From Oscillospiraceae bacterium (GTDB taxonomy: Bacteria; Bacillota; Clostridia; Oscillospirales; Ruminococcaceae), in contig CP107210.1 of the NCBI GenBank assembly GCA_025757985.1, positions 1,550,001 to 1,614,000 on the forward strand: a DNA stretch of 64,000 nucleotides, in the 5' to 3' direction. Positions 15,213-24,652 of the stretch are shown here, piece by piece. Both the position numbers and the translations under genes were made by a program. Under the pieces are notes generated by a model that searched no databases, was not told the DNA's origin, and saw only the letters and a program-made list of their open reading frames with translations. Within the stretch, counting starts at the first letter, position 1. Every line of letters starts with the position of its first letter.

Positions 15213-16949
15213 TTACTGAGCCAGCTTCCAGCCGATGGCCTCCTGTCTGGCCGATACAAAATCGGCATACAGGCCCTTTTGCTGGATCAGCTCCGCATGA
15301 GTGCCGCGCTGGACGATATGAGCGTTGTCCAGTACAAGGATCTGATCGGCGTTGCGGACGGTTTTCAGACGGTGGGCAATCATGATGATGGTCTTGTCAT
15401 GGGTCAATGCCTCGATAGCCCGCTGCAATTCATCCTCATTCTCCGGGTCAACGCTGCTTGTTGCCTCGTCCAAAATGATGATAGGTGCGTCCTTCAGCAT
15501 AGCGCGGGCGATGGAAATCCGCTGTTTCTCGCCGCCGGACAAACTACCGCCTCCCTCGCCAATCACGGTGTCATAGCCATCCGGCAGGGCAGAAATAAAG
15601 TTATGGCAGCAAGCCTTTTTCGCCGCTTCAACCACTTGTTCATGGGTAGCATCCGGGCAGCCAAACTTGATATTGTTCTCAATCGTATCTGCAAAGAGGT
15701 ATACGCTCTGGAACACCATCGAGATATTCTTCATCAGGCTGTCCAGCTTAAAATCCCGTACATCCGTACCGCCTATGGTAATCTTCCCGGCATTCACATC
15801 CCAAAAACGGGCAATCAGATTGCACATCGTTGTCTTTCCTGCCCCGGAAGGGCCGACAATGGCCGTAGTCGTTTTTTCGGGAATGGTAAAGCTGACCTGA
15901 TCTAATATCTTGCGGTCTGCGTAGGAAAAATCCACCTTGTCAAACACGATCTCGCTGGACTTCGGCGTAATGTCAGCGCCTTTCTCGTCCATCACCGGCG
16001 TGTCATCAATGGAGTTTGCCGTATCCATCGAGGCCGCCAGCATTTGCAGCAAAGAGGCCATATTCCCGGCGTTCTCCAAATCGTTGAACACCATGAAAGA
16101 AGCAATCACCAAAATCAAGCCGTAGGCCAGCGACAGGGAGCCGTCCAGCCAGAACCAGACCGAGGCCAAAAGCAACAGGACGCTAAACACCCGGACAACG
16201 GCCTGTTTGATGGCGTCATAGGGAACACTGGCCTTTGTCAGTTTCAGGTTGTCCCGGCAGCTCGCCTTAATTGCACTGCCGATAGACTGCGTGCTGTCCC
16301 GTTCCAGTCCAAATGCTTTGACAATCCCCATCCCCTGAATGTACTCCAACACAGACTCCACAAGGGACTCCTGTGTGTGCTGGCGTACCCCGCTGAGCGC
16401 GGCAGATTTGCGAAGCGCCAGTTCCGCCGCCGCAAGGTAAATCAGGACACCGGCAGCGGCCACAAGACCGATCCGCCAGTCAAATACCAACAGGACGATG
16501 ACGAGGGCAACCGAGTTGAAAAAACCGCCCAGCACTGACACCAGGACACGGGCTGCTGAGTTCTCTACATCGCCCAAAGTTGTTGTGACAATGGCGGTAA
16601 TGTTCCCGATACTATTCTTGTTGAAGTAGCCCATCGGGATATAGCGCAGCCGATCTCCAATGTGGATACGCTTTTCCGCTACCATGCAATATCCAGTTTC
16701 CGTTTGCTCCATCGTGGAAAAGTAGGTCGTGATGATACGCCCGATGAGGGATACCGCCATAATTCCCAACGAAATCCAGACAATGCTTCCGTCCCGGTTG
16801 TCAGATACCAGCGCACCGATCACTACAAAGAGGGCGGCAAACTGCATGGCTGAAAACAGCCCGGACAGAAACGCAAACAACAGGGATTTTTTCAAAAGCC
16901 CTTTTTTGCTGCCTGCAAAAGCAAAGATTTTTTTCAATGTTCCATACAT
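15213..16949 (-). CDS. ABC transporter half-molecule (TMD-NBD), YbtQ/IrtB-like
   Basis: 578 residues: six-helix ABC_membrane domain (about 15-300), then the ATPase with Walker A VGPSGAGKTTMCNL, signature GGSLSGGEKQRISIARAM, Walker B PIIILDEATSSVDPE and H-loop IMIAHRLKTV. ATG at 16947-16949 follows AAGGGGGTG. The next gene upstream, 14 bp away, encodes a second such half-transporter, so they probably form a heterodimer. In YbtPQ and IrtAB this exporter-like fold imports Fe-siderophore; the ECF genes and DtxR regulator in the same operon support that reading. Confidence 0.85.
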   Translation of the reverse strand: MYGTLKKIFAFAGSKKGLLKKSLLFAFLSGLFSAMQFAALFVVIGALVSDNRDGSIVWISLGIMAVSLIGRIITTYFSTMEQTETGYCMVAEKRIHIGDRLRYIPMGYFNKNSIGNITAIVTTTLGDVENSAARVLVSVLGGFFNSVALVIVLLVFDWRIGLVAAAGVLIYLAAAELALRKSAALSGVRQHTQESLVESVLEYIQGMGIVKAFGLERDSTQSIGSAIKASCRDNLKLTKASVPYDAIKQAVVRVFSVLLLLASVWFWLDGSLSLAYGLILVIASFMVFNDLENAGNMASLLQMLAASMDTANSIDDTPVMDEKGADITPKSSEIVFDKVDFSYADRKILDQVSFTIPEKTTTAIVGPSGAGKTTMCNLIARFWDVNAGKITIGGTDVRDFKLDSLMKNISMVFQSVYLFADTIENNIKFGCPDATHEQVVEAAKKACCHNFISALPDGYDTVIGEGGGSLSGGEKQRISIARAMLKDAPIIILDEATSSVDPENEDELQRAIEALTHDKTIIMIAHRLKTVRNADQILVLDNAHIVQRGTHAELIQQKGLYADFVSARQEAIGWKLAQ

Positions 16950-16963
16950 CTGACAACACCCCC

Positions 16964-18709
16964 TTACATCTGGTCTTTCGCGCCGATATGCGCCTGCCAC
17001 ATATCCCGGTAGAGGGGGCAGGTTTCCAACAGTTTCTCATGCGTACCCTGTGCGTGGATGGTTCCATCCTTCACCACAACGATGTTATCTGCGCCAACAA
17101 TGGTAGACAGCCGGTGTGCGATCACAATCAGGGTCTTGCCGACAGTTAAAGTGGAAATGGCTTTCTGCACCAGCGCCTCATTCTCTGGGTCGATATAGGC
17201 AGTTGCCTCGTCCAAAATGACAACCGGCGCATTTTTCAGCATGGCGCGGGCGATGGCAATCCGCTGGCGTTCACCGCCGGAAAGATGGGAACCGGCGCTG
17301 CCGACAACCGTATCATAGCCATTATCCAGCTTGCGGATAAAGGCGTCGCAGCCGCTTTGTTTGGCTGCCTGCTCCACCTCTGCGTCCGTGGCACTGGGGC
17401 TTCCCATGCGGATATTCTCCCGGATACTGCGGTTAAACAGGTAGTTGTCCTGAGATACATAGGAAATCTGGTCTGCAATTTCAGACAGCGGCATATCCTT
17501 CAGCTCATGGCCGCCGAGGGTAATGCTGCCGGATGTAACATCCCAATACCCGGCAATCAGCTTCGCCACCGTAGACTTGCCGGAGCCGGACGGCCCTACA
17601 AGGGCGGTCATGGTTCCGGGGTGGATGGCGAGATTCACATCATGCAAAACCTCTGTTGTCCCATCATAGGAAAAAGACACAGACCTAAGAGAAATGCCAG
17701 TGTCTGCCAGCTTGACCGGCGCATCCTTATGGTTCAGTTCTTCAGCGTTCAAAAGCTGGCTGATTTCTTCCACATTTGTCCCCAATACGGCCAAATCGTC
17801 CGTAAAGGTAAAGGCCGCGATAATCGGCCCAACAAGGCCCAGCGAGAAAATTACGGTAGACATGAAAGTGGAAAGTTCCAGGCTACCGGAGAGCCAGAAC
17901 GCGAAGCCGCAGGGTAGCACACAGATCAACACCGAGGGCAAAATGGCGTTGTAGGCGCTCATGGTTTTCTGGTTTTCTCTCATCCAGTCCACATAGTAGT
18001 TGGCATTGTAGTTTACTGCGTCAGAATATTTTTTGTAGGAACCGGCGGATTGACTAAATGCTTTGACTACCTCAATCCCACCAATGTACTCTACAATGGC
18101 GTTTGCCATCTGCTTTCCCGCTTTAACCGCGCCCTCCCACTTAACGGGATAGTTCTTCATGCCAGCAGACATAACCGCAAGGCCCACCACCAGCGTGACA
18201 AGGGACAGGAGAGCCATGCGCCAGTCCATGACGAATAGATACACGACAATTACCAAAGGCACCAGCACATTTGCAGTCATTTCCGGGATCAGGTGCGCGA
18301 AGGTTGGCTCCATCCCTTCTACCCGGTCAACAATCGTCGTTTTATACTGACCGGACGGAGTATCTAAAATCGTCCCCATCGGGACGCGGGCCAGTTTTTC
18401 GGTAATATTCTCCCGGAGATCTCGCAGCGTGTAATAGGTCGCTGCGTGAGAAATTGTTGTGGAAAGATTTGAGAATATGACTTTTCCCAAATAACCGCAA
18501 AGCGCAATAACACAAGCTGCTGTATAGTGCGAAAAATTCTGATCCCCGGACAACATCAGCGTAACAATATGAGCTACACAGAAATAAGGCACCATCTGGC
18601 AGGCTACGCCTAATACCGCAAGGGCAATGCTGCCGATGAATTTCCCGTGATAGGGTTTGCCCCATCCCCATAAGATGCCTATGGGTGACTCCTTCTTTTC
18701 CTCCTTCAT
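16964..18709 (-). CDS. ABC transporter half-molecule (TMD-NBD), YbtP/IrtA-like
   Basis: 581 residues: ABC_membrane domain (about 20-310), then Walker A VGPSGSGKSTVAKLIAGYWD, signature HLSGGERQRIAIARAM, Walker B PVVILDEATAYIDPE, H-loop IVIAHRLST. Its start ATG overlaps the stop of the double ATPase gene (ATGA, 18706-18709). Partner of the adjacent half-transporter. It lacks the siderophore-interaction domain of mycobacterial IrtA. Substrate is inferred only. Confidence 0.85.
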   Translation of the reverse strand: MKEEKKESPIGILWGWGKPYHGKFIGSIALAVLGVACQMVPYFCVAHIVTLMLSGDQNFSHYTAACVIALCGYLGKVIFSNLSTTISHAATYYTLRDLRENITEKLARVPMGTILDTPSGQYKTTIVDRVEGMEPTFAHLIPEMTANVLVPLVIVVYLFVMDWRMALLSLVTLVVGLAVMSAGMKNYPVKWEGAVKAGKQMANAIVEYIGGIEVVKAFSQSAGSYKKYSDAVNYNANYYVDWMRENQKTMSAYNAILPSVLICVLPCGFAFWLSGSLELSTFMSTVIFSLGLVGPIIAAFTFTDDLAVLGTNVEEISQLLNAEELNHKDAPVKLADTGISLRSVSFSYDGTTEVLHDVNLAIHPGTMTALVGPSGSGKSTVAKLIAGYWDVTSGSITLGGHELKDMPLSEIADQISYVSQDNYLFNRSIRENIRMGSPSATDAEVEQAAKQSGCDAFIRKLDNGYDTVVGSAGSHLSGGERQRIAIARAMLKNAPVVILDEATAYIDPENEALVQKAISTLTVGKTLIVIAHRLSTIVGADNIVVVKDGTIHAQGTHEKLLETCPLYRDMWQAHIGAKDQM

Positions 18710-20178
18710 TTTACAGATACCCCCTTTATGAAATAGTTTCTGATTTTTTCAAGACCCGCCTCATCCATTTGGAATTGGTCAATGATGGAACCGTTCTCAA
18801 AATGGACAATATCCGTACAACAGTCTAATATCAACTCAAGATCATGAGTAATGACATACACGGTAATACCCGTGTCCCTGACTTGTCGCAGGACATTTGC
18901 AACCTCTTTCATGTGTTTATAATCAAGGCCGCTGGTCGGTTCATCAAAAAATAAAATAGAGCGTTTAGAAGCGATTGCCGAGGCAATCGCTACCCGCTGT
19001 TTTTGGCCGCCGGAAAGGGACATGGGGTGTCTGTCCTTGAAAGCCAGCAAATCTAACCGGTTCAGGATTTCCTCTGCCCGCTCCTGGTTTTCTTCCTCCA
19101 TACTAATCAGCACTTCATCAAGAACCGACTCGGTAAAAAGCTGATGATTTACCTCCTGCATGACCATATAGCAGGTACTCAGCCGGTCTTTCGGACGGTA
19201 TTTTCTTCCGTTCCAGACAATCTCCCCACAGCGCTTCTCCAAGCCGCAGAAACAGCGAGAGAACGTGGATTTACCGGCACCGTTATTCCCAATAATCCCA
19301 ACAATTCGGTTTGTGGGAATTTCACAATCCATGATATGTAAGGTTTCCGGTTCATTTTTATAGGCAAAGCGGAAATTATGGAGCGCAAGGGCAGTCTTTT
19401 CCTGCTGCGGTAGAACCGGAGGCAGGAGACGCTCTAAAGCAAATGTGCGCAGTCCCATATTAGATCGCTGCTGCTCCGTGAGCTGCTCAAATTCTGCCGC
19501 AGAATAATCACGGCTCACCTGCCCCTCTGCCAGGTAAATAAACCGATCCGCCAGACCACGGAGATAATAAAGCCGGTGTTCCGATACAGTAATTGTTTTC
19601 CCCTGCGACTTCCAGAACGCAAGAATCTTTCTCAAATCAAGGATGGACGCTGCATCCAAATTGGACGAGGGTTCGTCCATAACGAGAACATCCGGTTCCA
19701 TAATGGATACTCCGGCACAGGCAATTTTTTGTTTCTCTCCACCGGATAAGTGAAAGATATTACGATCCATCAGCTTCTCCAGCCGGAAATCCCGAACCGT
19801 TTTTGCAAACCGTTCTCGGATGTCTTTTTCTGGCTGTCCAAGATTTTCGCAGCCAAATGTAATTTCACTGGTTGTATCCACATTGAAAAACTGGGACCGG
19901 GGGTTTTGAAACACACTGCCTACAACTGCGGCTGTATCGTAAAGAGGCTGCTCGGAAACCTTTTCCCCATTTACCCATACTTCTCCCGTCATCTGTCCCT
20001 CATAATAATGAGGGATCAACCCGTTAATCAGGCGGGTAATCGTGGTCTTTCCACACCCGCTTTCACCGCAGAGGACAACAAACTGACCATCTTCTATATT
20101 TAGATCAATATCCCGGACGCCCCCGGTATTTTCATTTTCTTCTCCATAGGAAAATGAAATATGGTCAATCTTTATCAT
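18706..20178 (-). CDS. Energy-coupling factor transporter, fused double ATPase (EcfA-EcfA')
   Basis: 490 residues with two ATPase domains in one chain. First: CGESGCGKTTITRLINGL, signature LSGGEKQKIACAG, Walker B VLVMDEPSSNLD. Second: IGNNGAGKSTFSRCFCGL, LSGGQKQRVAIASAI, ILFFDEPTSGLD. This is the CbiO/EcfA type that drives ECF vitamin and metal importers. Preceded by EcfT (12-bp gap) and followed by the ABC half-transporter with a 4-bp overlap. Complete motifs in both halves predict an active heterodimer-equivalent. Confidence 0.9.
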   Translation of the reverse strand: MIKIDHISFSYGEENENTGGVRDIDLNIEDGQFVVLCGESGCGKTTITRLINGLIPHYYEGQMTGEVWVNGEKVSEQPLYDTAAVVGSVFQNPRSQFFNVDTTSEITFGCENLGQPEKDIRERFAKTVRDFRLEKLMDRNIFHLSGGEKQKIACAGVSIMEPDVLVMDEPSSNLDAASILDLRKILAFWKSQGKTITVSEHRLYYLRGLADRFIYLAEGQVSRDYSAAEFEQLTEQQRSNMGLRTFALERLLPPVLPQQEKTALALHNFRFAYKNEPETLHIMDCEIPTNRIVGIIGNNGAGKSTFSRCFCGLEKRCGEIVWNGRKYRPKDRLSTCYMVMQEVNHQLFTESVLDEVLISMEEENQERAEEILNRLDLLAFKDRHPMSLSGGQKQRVAIASAIASKRSILFFDEPTSGLDYKHMKEVANVLRQVRDTGITVYVITHDLELILDCCTDIVHFENGSIIDQFQMDEAGLEKIRNYFIKGVSVK

Positions 20179-20190
20179 AAGCTCACCCCC

Positions 20191-20934
20191 TTAAAAAACA
20201 AAATACTGTCCCATCAAAAACAGCGCAAAACATAAAGCACAGAGCAGAACAGCAATCATGTCCTGAATATGAAAACCAATCTGACATACGTTGGTCCGTT
20301 TGACCGGAGCGCCAAGCCCCCGCGTCAGTGCAGCGGCGGAAAGTTCATCCCCAATTTTTACAACGGACACCATCAGCGGTACAAGACGGTATTCCACCAT
20401 TAAAAATGGGTTTTTCCCACCAAATCGTATGCCTCTCATTTTCATTGCGTCCCGGATTGCCTGGTATTCTTCGCTGATTGTGGGGAAGAAACGAAAAATA
20501 ACAGACATAGGAATTATAATTTTTTCTGTCAGGTGCATACGTTCCATAGAACCGATAAACTCACTGACTGAGGTTGAAGAAAGCAGATAGGCCCCCGTCA
20601 TAATGCCTGGGGCAAACCGCGTCATAATGGATGTAATTGCCAAAACCACAAAGGACAACAGACCACTTAATGTCGTCAGAGCTATGCGTTCCAATACAAA
20701 ACAGGCAAGATATAAAAACAGATACTTGCCTGCCGTTTTGAAGCGGCGTTCCGACAGGATCAGCACAAAGGGGATCAGGCTTAACACAGGTTTTATAAAA
20801 TTCATAATCCCTTCGTTGCTGGTGCTGAACATCAATGTAGTAACCGTCAGCAGCAAAATCAACTTCGTGCGCGGATCAAGCCGAATCCCTCTGCGATTGT
20901 CCGTTGTGGCAGAGAAGGATACCCCCTCCATCAT
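20191..20934 (-). CDS. Energy-coupling factor transporter transmembrane protein (EcfT)
   Basis: 247 residues, mainly membrane helices. It begins MMEGVSFSATTDNRRGIRLDPRTKLILLL, and the C-terminal cytosolic helices carry the A-R-G-type coupling motifs (AIRDAMKMRGIRFGG and LSAAALTRGLGAP) that contact the ATPases. ATG at 20932-20934 overlaps the stop of the S-component gene (ATGA), indicating translational coupling. It forms the ECF module with the double ATPase. Confidence 0.88.
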   Translation of the reverse strand: MMEGVSFSATTDNRRGIRLDPRTKLILLLTVTTLMFSTSNEGIMNFIKPVLSLIPFVLILSERRFKTAGKYLFLYLACFVLERIALTTLSGLLSFVVLAITSIMTRFAPGIMTGAYLLSSTSVSEFIGSMERMHLTEKIIIPMSVIFRFFPTISEEYQAIRDAMKMRGIRFGGKNPFLMVEYRLVPLMVSVVKIGDELSAAALTRGLGAPVKRTNVCQIGFHIQDMIAVLLCALCFALFLMGQYFVF

Positions 20935-21515
20935 GCAATTCCCGCTTTCGCAAAGTGTTTTTTCAGGAGTGCTTTTCCAAGCAGACCGCCCAAAATGGCA
21001 AAGACAAAAATCCCGGCAACCACAAGGATAATGCTCCACATCGGCATGACCGCCATTACCCGATCGGCGTATTCCTCACCGAAACTGGCGGCAAAGCTGG
21101 CCCAGGAGTCCTCGACCATAAAATACATGGGGATGTATGTACCGACCATCCACAGACTGAATACTGCATAACCAAGAATACTTTTCTTTGCACTTTTATA
21201 ATCGCCGGATTTCAAAATCAGGTCTCCAAGCAAGCCGAAAATCAGCCCCATAGGCACACCCCAGAAACCCATACCGGTAAGCCCCATCAGCAGGCCGCTC
21301 AAAACGCCCATGATTGTAACCATGCCGAATTTCTTAACCCTGGTGAGGAACAGCATGAAAGGGATGCCGGTAATCAGCGACCACAGACTTCCGAGGACAG
21401 GAAGAAAGATCGGAACAAACCCAATGGGAATAGCAACACAGCACCCGATGACAAAGTAAAGAACCGTGAACAGACCGAGGTTAATCAGGTCTTTTGTTTG
21501 TAACTTGTTATTCAT
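20931..21515 (-). CDS. MptD-family putative ECF transporter substrate-binding (S) component
   Basis: 194 residues, five or six hydrophobic helices, opening MNNKLQTKDLINLGLFTVLY with PIGFVPIFLPVLGSLWSLI and a GMGFWGVPMGLIFGLLGD segment typical of the Trep_Strep/MptD family. ATG at 21513-21515 has GGAGG 7 nt upstream. First gene of the seven-gene operon. MptD-type S components sit beside cobalt-type ECF genes in siderophore clusters such as streptococcal equibactin loci (from memory). Substrate is not determined by sequence. Confidence 0.8.
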   Translation of the reverse strand: MNNKLQTKDLINLGLFTVLYFVIGCCVAIPIGFVPIFLPVLGSLWSLITGIPFMLFLTRVKKFGMVTIMGVLSGLLMGLTGMGFWGVPMGLIFGLLGDLILKSGDYKSAKKSILGYAVFSLWMVGTYIPMYFMVEDSWASFAASFGEEYADRVMAVMPMWSIILVVAGIFVFAILGGLLGKALLKKHFAKAGIA

Positions 21516-21539
21516 AACGAATACCTCCATTCATTTGCT

Positions 21540-21557
21540 GGTTAGCATTTACTAACC
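21540..21557 (-). promoter_or_regulatory. Candidate DtxR-type operator of the uptake operon
   Basis: GGTTAGTAAATGCTAACC (minus strand) is an inverted repeat with 6-bp GGTTAG/CTAACC arms, lying 25 bp before the first start codon of the operon that encodes a DtxR-like protein. The arms match the inner half-sites of DtxR boxes (AGGTTAG..CTAACCT). Repression by occlusion of early transcription or of translation initiation is inferred. Confidence 0.55.
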
Positions 21558-21637
21558 TCTTTATAAGATACCATAGTACGACACAGTTCTCTACAACCAA
21601 TCGTCTTTTTAGCTCCAAACAGCAACGAGTTTTAAGG

Positions 21638-21666
21638 TTGACTGGCTGGGTTCCTGCTTTTATAAT
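21638..21666 (+). promoter_or_regulatory. Promoter of the AraC regulator gene
   Basis: TTGACT (21638-21643), 17-bp spacer, perfect TATAAT (21661-21666), 55 bp before the start codon. Confidence 0.8.
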
Positions 21667-21720
21667 AGAATTGCCAATTCAAGCAGGCCCGCCAAAAAAC
21701 CGAATAGTAGGAGTTATGAA

Positions 21721-22713
21721 ATGAAGATAGATGAAATCATTAAGAAAAGCATTGAAGTCCCCGGTATATCCATAAAACGCAGTGAATATAGCGCCGAGCT
21801 CATCTTAAAAGAGAAAGATGGAAAAGGCTCTATGACCTTTTTCCCATTGTTTCCCGGACTCACCTTAGCCTATATTTTTATAAATTCACCCACATGGGCA
21901 GCTCCGGACTTTCGTGATAATGGCTCCATAGAAACAGGCCCGCTGCTCTTAAATTACTGCGTAACCGGGCGGTGTGAGCTCATTCTGAATAACGGAAACT
22001 TTGTGTATGTGAAAGACGGTGAAATATCTCTGACAGAACGCTTTGCCAGACAGCAATATGTTTATCCCCGCCGAATTTATGAAGGTATGGAGTTTTTTAT
22101 TGATATGGATGCCGCAGCAGAGCAAAGTGCCTGGATACAAACGGAATTTGATATTGATTTCCACAAAATCAGAGAGCTTTACTGCCCAGCTGGAAGCACT
22201 TATATCTCGGCCATTTCTCCCGAAATAGAAGAAATACTAAAAAAACTGTGGTCCTTGTTGGATATCTCTGTGCCGCTTTCCATTATGCAAATGAAAATCT
22301 ATACCCTGGCGCTTTTTTCGCTGCTCCAGAATCTGAAAGAAATACCGCCTTCTCAAGCCTGCACATTCTTCACAGAAACACAGGTAGATATTGCAAAGCG
22401 TGTGGAAAAAATCATCACTTCTGATCTGCGCCAGCACCATCCTGCGTGGGAACTGGCTGCACAGTTTTCCGTCAGTGAAACCAGCCTGAAAAACTATTTC
22501 CGGGGAGTTTTTGGACAGAACATCTCCGTGTATCTGCGTGAAACCCGTATGAAAAAAGCCGCAGAATTACTTTCTACCACAAAGCTGTCTGTAGCAGAGG
22601 CAGCGGAGCAGGTTGGATATATAAACCAGAGCAAATTTGCTTCGGTATTCAAAAAGCAATTTGGTCTGTCCCCACTGGAATACCGGCGGTCAAAGAATTT
22701 GGGAAATATATAA
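21721..22713 (+). CDS. AraC-family regulator of the siderophore-type operon (YbtA-like arrangement)
   Basis: 330 residues. The N-terminal about 220 residues are a non-catalytic ligand-sensing region; the C-terminal two-helix-turn-helix AraC domain includes HPAWELAAQFSVSETSLKNYF and the signature AEAAEQVGYINQSKFASVFKKQFGLSPLEYR. GTAGGAG precedes ATG at 21721. Divergent from the S-T-A-ABC-ABC-DtxR operon with a shared 205-bp control region, as ybtA is from the yersiniabactin uptake genes, which it activates in response to Fe-siderophore. A dedicated terminator follows. Confidence 0.85.
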   Translation: MKIDEIIKKSIEVPGISIKRSEYSAELILKEKDGKGSMTFFPLFPGLTLAYIFINSPTWAAPDFRDNGSIETGPLLLNYCVTGRCELILNNGNFVYVKDGEISLTERFARQQYVYPRRIYEGMEFFIDMDAAAEQSAWIQTEFDIDFHKIRELYCPAGSTYISAISPEIEEILKKLWSLLDISVPLSIMQMKIYTLALFSLLQNLKEIPPSQACTFFTETQVDIAKRVEKIITSDLRQHHPAWELAAQFSVSETSLKNYFRGVFGQNISVYLRETRMKKAAELLSTTKLSVAEAAEQVGYINQSKFASVFKKQFGLSPLEYRRSKNLGNI

Positions 22714-22716
22714 GAG

Positions 22717-22761
22717 TAAAGCCGGGATTTGCCACTTGATAGCAAAGTCCCGGCCTTTCTT
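22717..22761 (+). terminator. Terminator of the AraC regulator gene
   Basis: GCCGGGA (22721-22727) and TCCCGGC (22748-22754) stem followed by CTTTCTTG, starting 8 bp after the stop. Confidence 0.7.
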
Positions 22762-22772
22762 GTGCCTAAAAA

Positions 22773-22898
22773 CTATTTGTAAATCAGTTCATCTTGAATA
22801 ATTTCCTCTGCCTGCGCTTTCAGCGTGTTCATCAGCCCCACCCAACGCATAGGGTCACAGGCTTTCAGTTCTTCCGTGACACCCGCAGTCTCCATCAT
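22773..22898 (-). pseudogene. TnpV-family protein, C-terminal remnant
   Basis: 41 codons reading MMETAGVTEELKACDPMRWV, then LMNTLKAQAEEII, ending ELIYK. This matches the C-terminal third of TnpV, a small transposon protein of about 120 residues common in Clostridial elements. The N-terminal portion is missing; upstream sequence has stops. It marks an older insertion or deletion scar between relaxase and cargo. Confidence 0.55.
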
Positions 22899-23118
22899 GT
22901 GGGATAGTTAGAACGGTGGTTATTCCGAAATTATTCTGATTCAGGGATAATACCGGCAAGCAATGCCTGTGTTAATACACACAGGCCCGCAGAGAAGAAA
23001 ATCCCTCCGTGATTTTCCTCTCCGCTTGCTTGTTGAGGGCAGCGCCCCCAAGCCCCTTTGAACACAGAATTTCATTCTGTGGCTACGCGTTCTGCGAACG
23101 CTTTTGACCAGGACCAGC
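22899..23118. other. Hairpin-rich region downstream of the element 1 relaxase
   Basis: Contains GCCTGTG/CACAGGC (about 22965-22986), GAAAATC/GATTTTC (about 22998-23020), CACAGAA/TTCTGTG (about 23064-23082) and GCGTT/AACGC (about 23087-23101). They may be terminators, or remnants of the transfer origin region. No gene is supported. Confidence 0.4.
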
Positions 23119-24531
23119 TTACCGCTGGCCGTGGTCTTTTTCTTTTTCAACATCCTGTTCTACCTCCATTTTCAGGACCCGATCTACATTGGCCTTTGCC
23201 GTTAAAAGCTCTCGCATTTCTTCACGGGAACGCCGGTACTCGGCATAGGTCTTTTTCTTTTCTTCCAGCAATTTCGCATACTCTGTCTGCAACTCTTTGA
23301 CCTTGGGCAGCTTCTTGACGCCCATCTCATCAAAGGCATTCTTAGCAGCCTGGTGGAGCAGAATTTCTTTCTCATGTTCTTCCCTGAATTTCTTAGAGTA
23401 ACCCGCCTTGCGGTATGCCACATAGACCTCATGGGTCTTGGCATAATTTACGATGTGAGTACGCAGAACAGCGATCTCTGCCATGCGCTTTTCAGCCGCT
23501 TTGATCTGCGCCGAAAGCTCATTGTGATGTGCCGTGGCAGCCGCAGCCTTTTCTTCCAAAACCGCATACTCCAGCAGGTTGTGCTCTGACAGGTAATTCA
23601 TGGTCTGCGCCATCTGCTTGAGGTTGAACACCTTAGCCCATCGAGCATAGCCAGCGCCTTTTCCAGCCTGCAATTTTGCCTGAATGTCCACCAGCAGATT
23701 GATCTTTGGCGGCTCTGCCTGTGTGACTGTTTTCTTTCGCGGGGTATGTGCTTTCTTCCCGGAGAGAACTGCCCGCAAATCTTCCAATCCATATCCTTCG
23801 CCCAGACTGTCCATGCGGGCGGCTTTCTCCCAACCAGAGAGCTTCAGTCGATACGATTTTCCGCGCTTTGATACCTCACAGCCGGACTCTTGCAGCAGCT
23901 TCAGCAGCTCCTCAAAATTAGCAGGACTTTGTGATAATGCGTTGTCAATCGCCACACGAAGCAGCTCTCGATGAGAGGGCTTTGCCTGATCTCCCATCCA
24001 TTTGTTATAGCTCTTTCCATGAGGGTTCGGATTCTCTACAATGGACAGTCCGTTTTCAATGCAGATGGTATCACTTAACCGGCGAACCGCCTTGGTGCTG
24101 CCCCAAAAGTTTCGGAATTTCCGGTCATATTCTAAGCTGACCGATGACCAGATAATGTGATTATGAATGTGCGACTTGTCTATGTGGGTGCAGACCACAA
24201 AGGCATGATTGCCCTTGGTAAACCGCTTGGCAAATTCTACACCCAGACGGTTGGCTTCTTCCGGCGTGATTTCACCGGGTTTGAATGACTGGCGCACATG
24301 GTAAGCGATCACATCGTCCGCCCCGCGCACCCGCCCGGTGGCGGCGATATACTGCCGCTTCGCCAGAAGGAACTCTGCATCCGCAGTCCGGCTGTCACAC
24401 GCATAGCCGGTAATGAGCTTGCCGTTATCTGTTTTCTGTGGATTTGCTACATAGTCGATGATGTCACTGATTGCCCGACTTTCTGTGCGACCCTTGCCAA
24501 CATGAAGCGGCATGATTCTTGTAGTTGCCAT
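23119..24531 (-). CDS. MOBP-type relaxase (relaxase/mobilization nuclease domain)
   Basis: 470 residues starting MATTRIMPLHVGKGRTESRA. Nicks oriT and leads the transferred strand. The N-terminal relaxase domain contains the metal-binding motif HIDKSHIHNHIIW (HxDxxHxHxH). The C-terminal half is a long charged coiled coil ending in a lysine/glutamate-rich tail. Start at 24529-24531 has GAGGG upstream. The family accompanies Tn1549-type elements. The catalytic tyrosine should lie near the N-terminus but I did not assign it. With the local secretion genes lost, it would need a helper machine. Confidence 0.88.
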   Translation of the reverse strand: MATTRIMPLHVGKGRTESRAISDIIDYVANPQKTDNGKLITGYACDSRTADAEFLLAKRQYIAATGRVRGADDVIAYHVRQSFKPGEITPEEANRLGVEFAKRFTKGNHAFVVCTHIDKSHIHNHIIWSSVSLEYDRKFRNFWGSTKAVRRLSDTICIENGLSIVENPNPHGKSYNKWMGDQAKPSHRELLRVAIDNALSQSPANFEELLKLLQESGCEVSKRGKSYRLKLSGWEKAARMDSLGEGYGLEDLRAVLSGKKAHTPRKKTVTQAEPPKINLLVDIQAKLQAGKGAGYARWAKVFNLKQMAQTMNYLSEHNLLEYAVLEEKAAAATAHHNELSAQIKAAEKRMAEIAVLRTHIVNYAKTHEVYVAYRKAGYSKKFREEHEKEILLHQAAKNAFDEMGVKKLPKVKELQTEYAKLLEEKKKTYAEYRRSREEMRELLTAKANVDRVLKMEVEQDVEKEKDHGQR

Positions 24532-24652
24532 AATAGAAGGCCCTCCTCTCATAAATATTTTTTCGCTGAACTCTTTGCTTCTATCGTTGCAATAACTTTC
24601 TCCGCTGGGTATAATAAAAAAGAACATTCTACAACCTCAAAGGAGGGATTTT

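Noticed and set aside
22899..23118. CRISPR-like or short-repeat array downstream of the relaxase
   Set aside because: The repeats are unrelated hairpins of different sequence, not regularly spaced identical units. No cas genes in the window.
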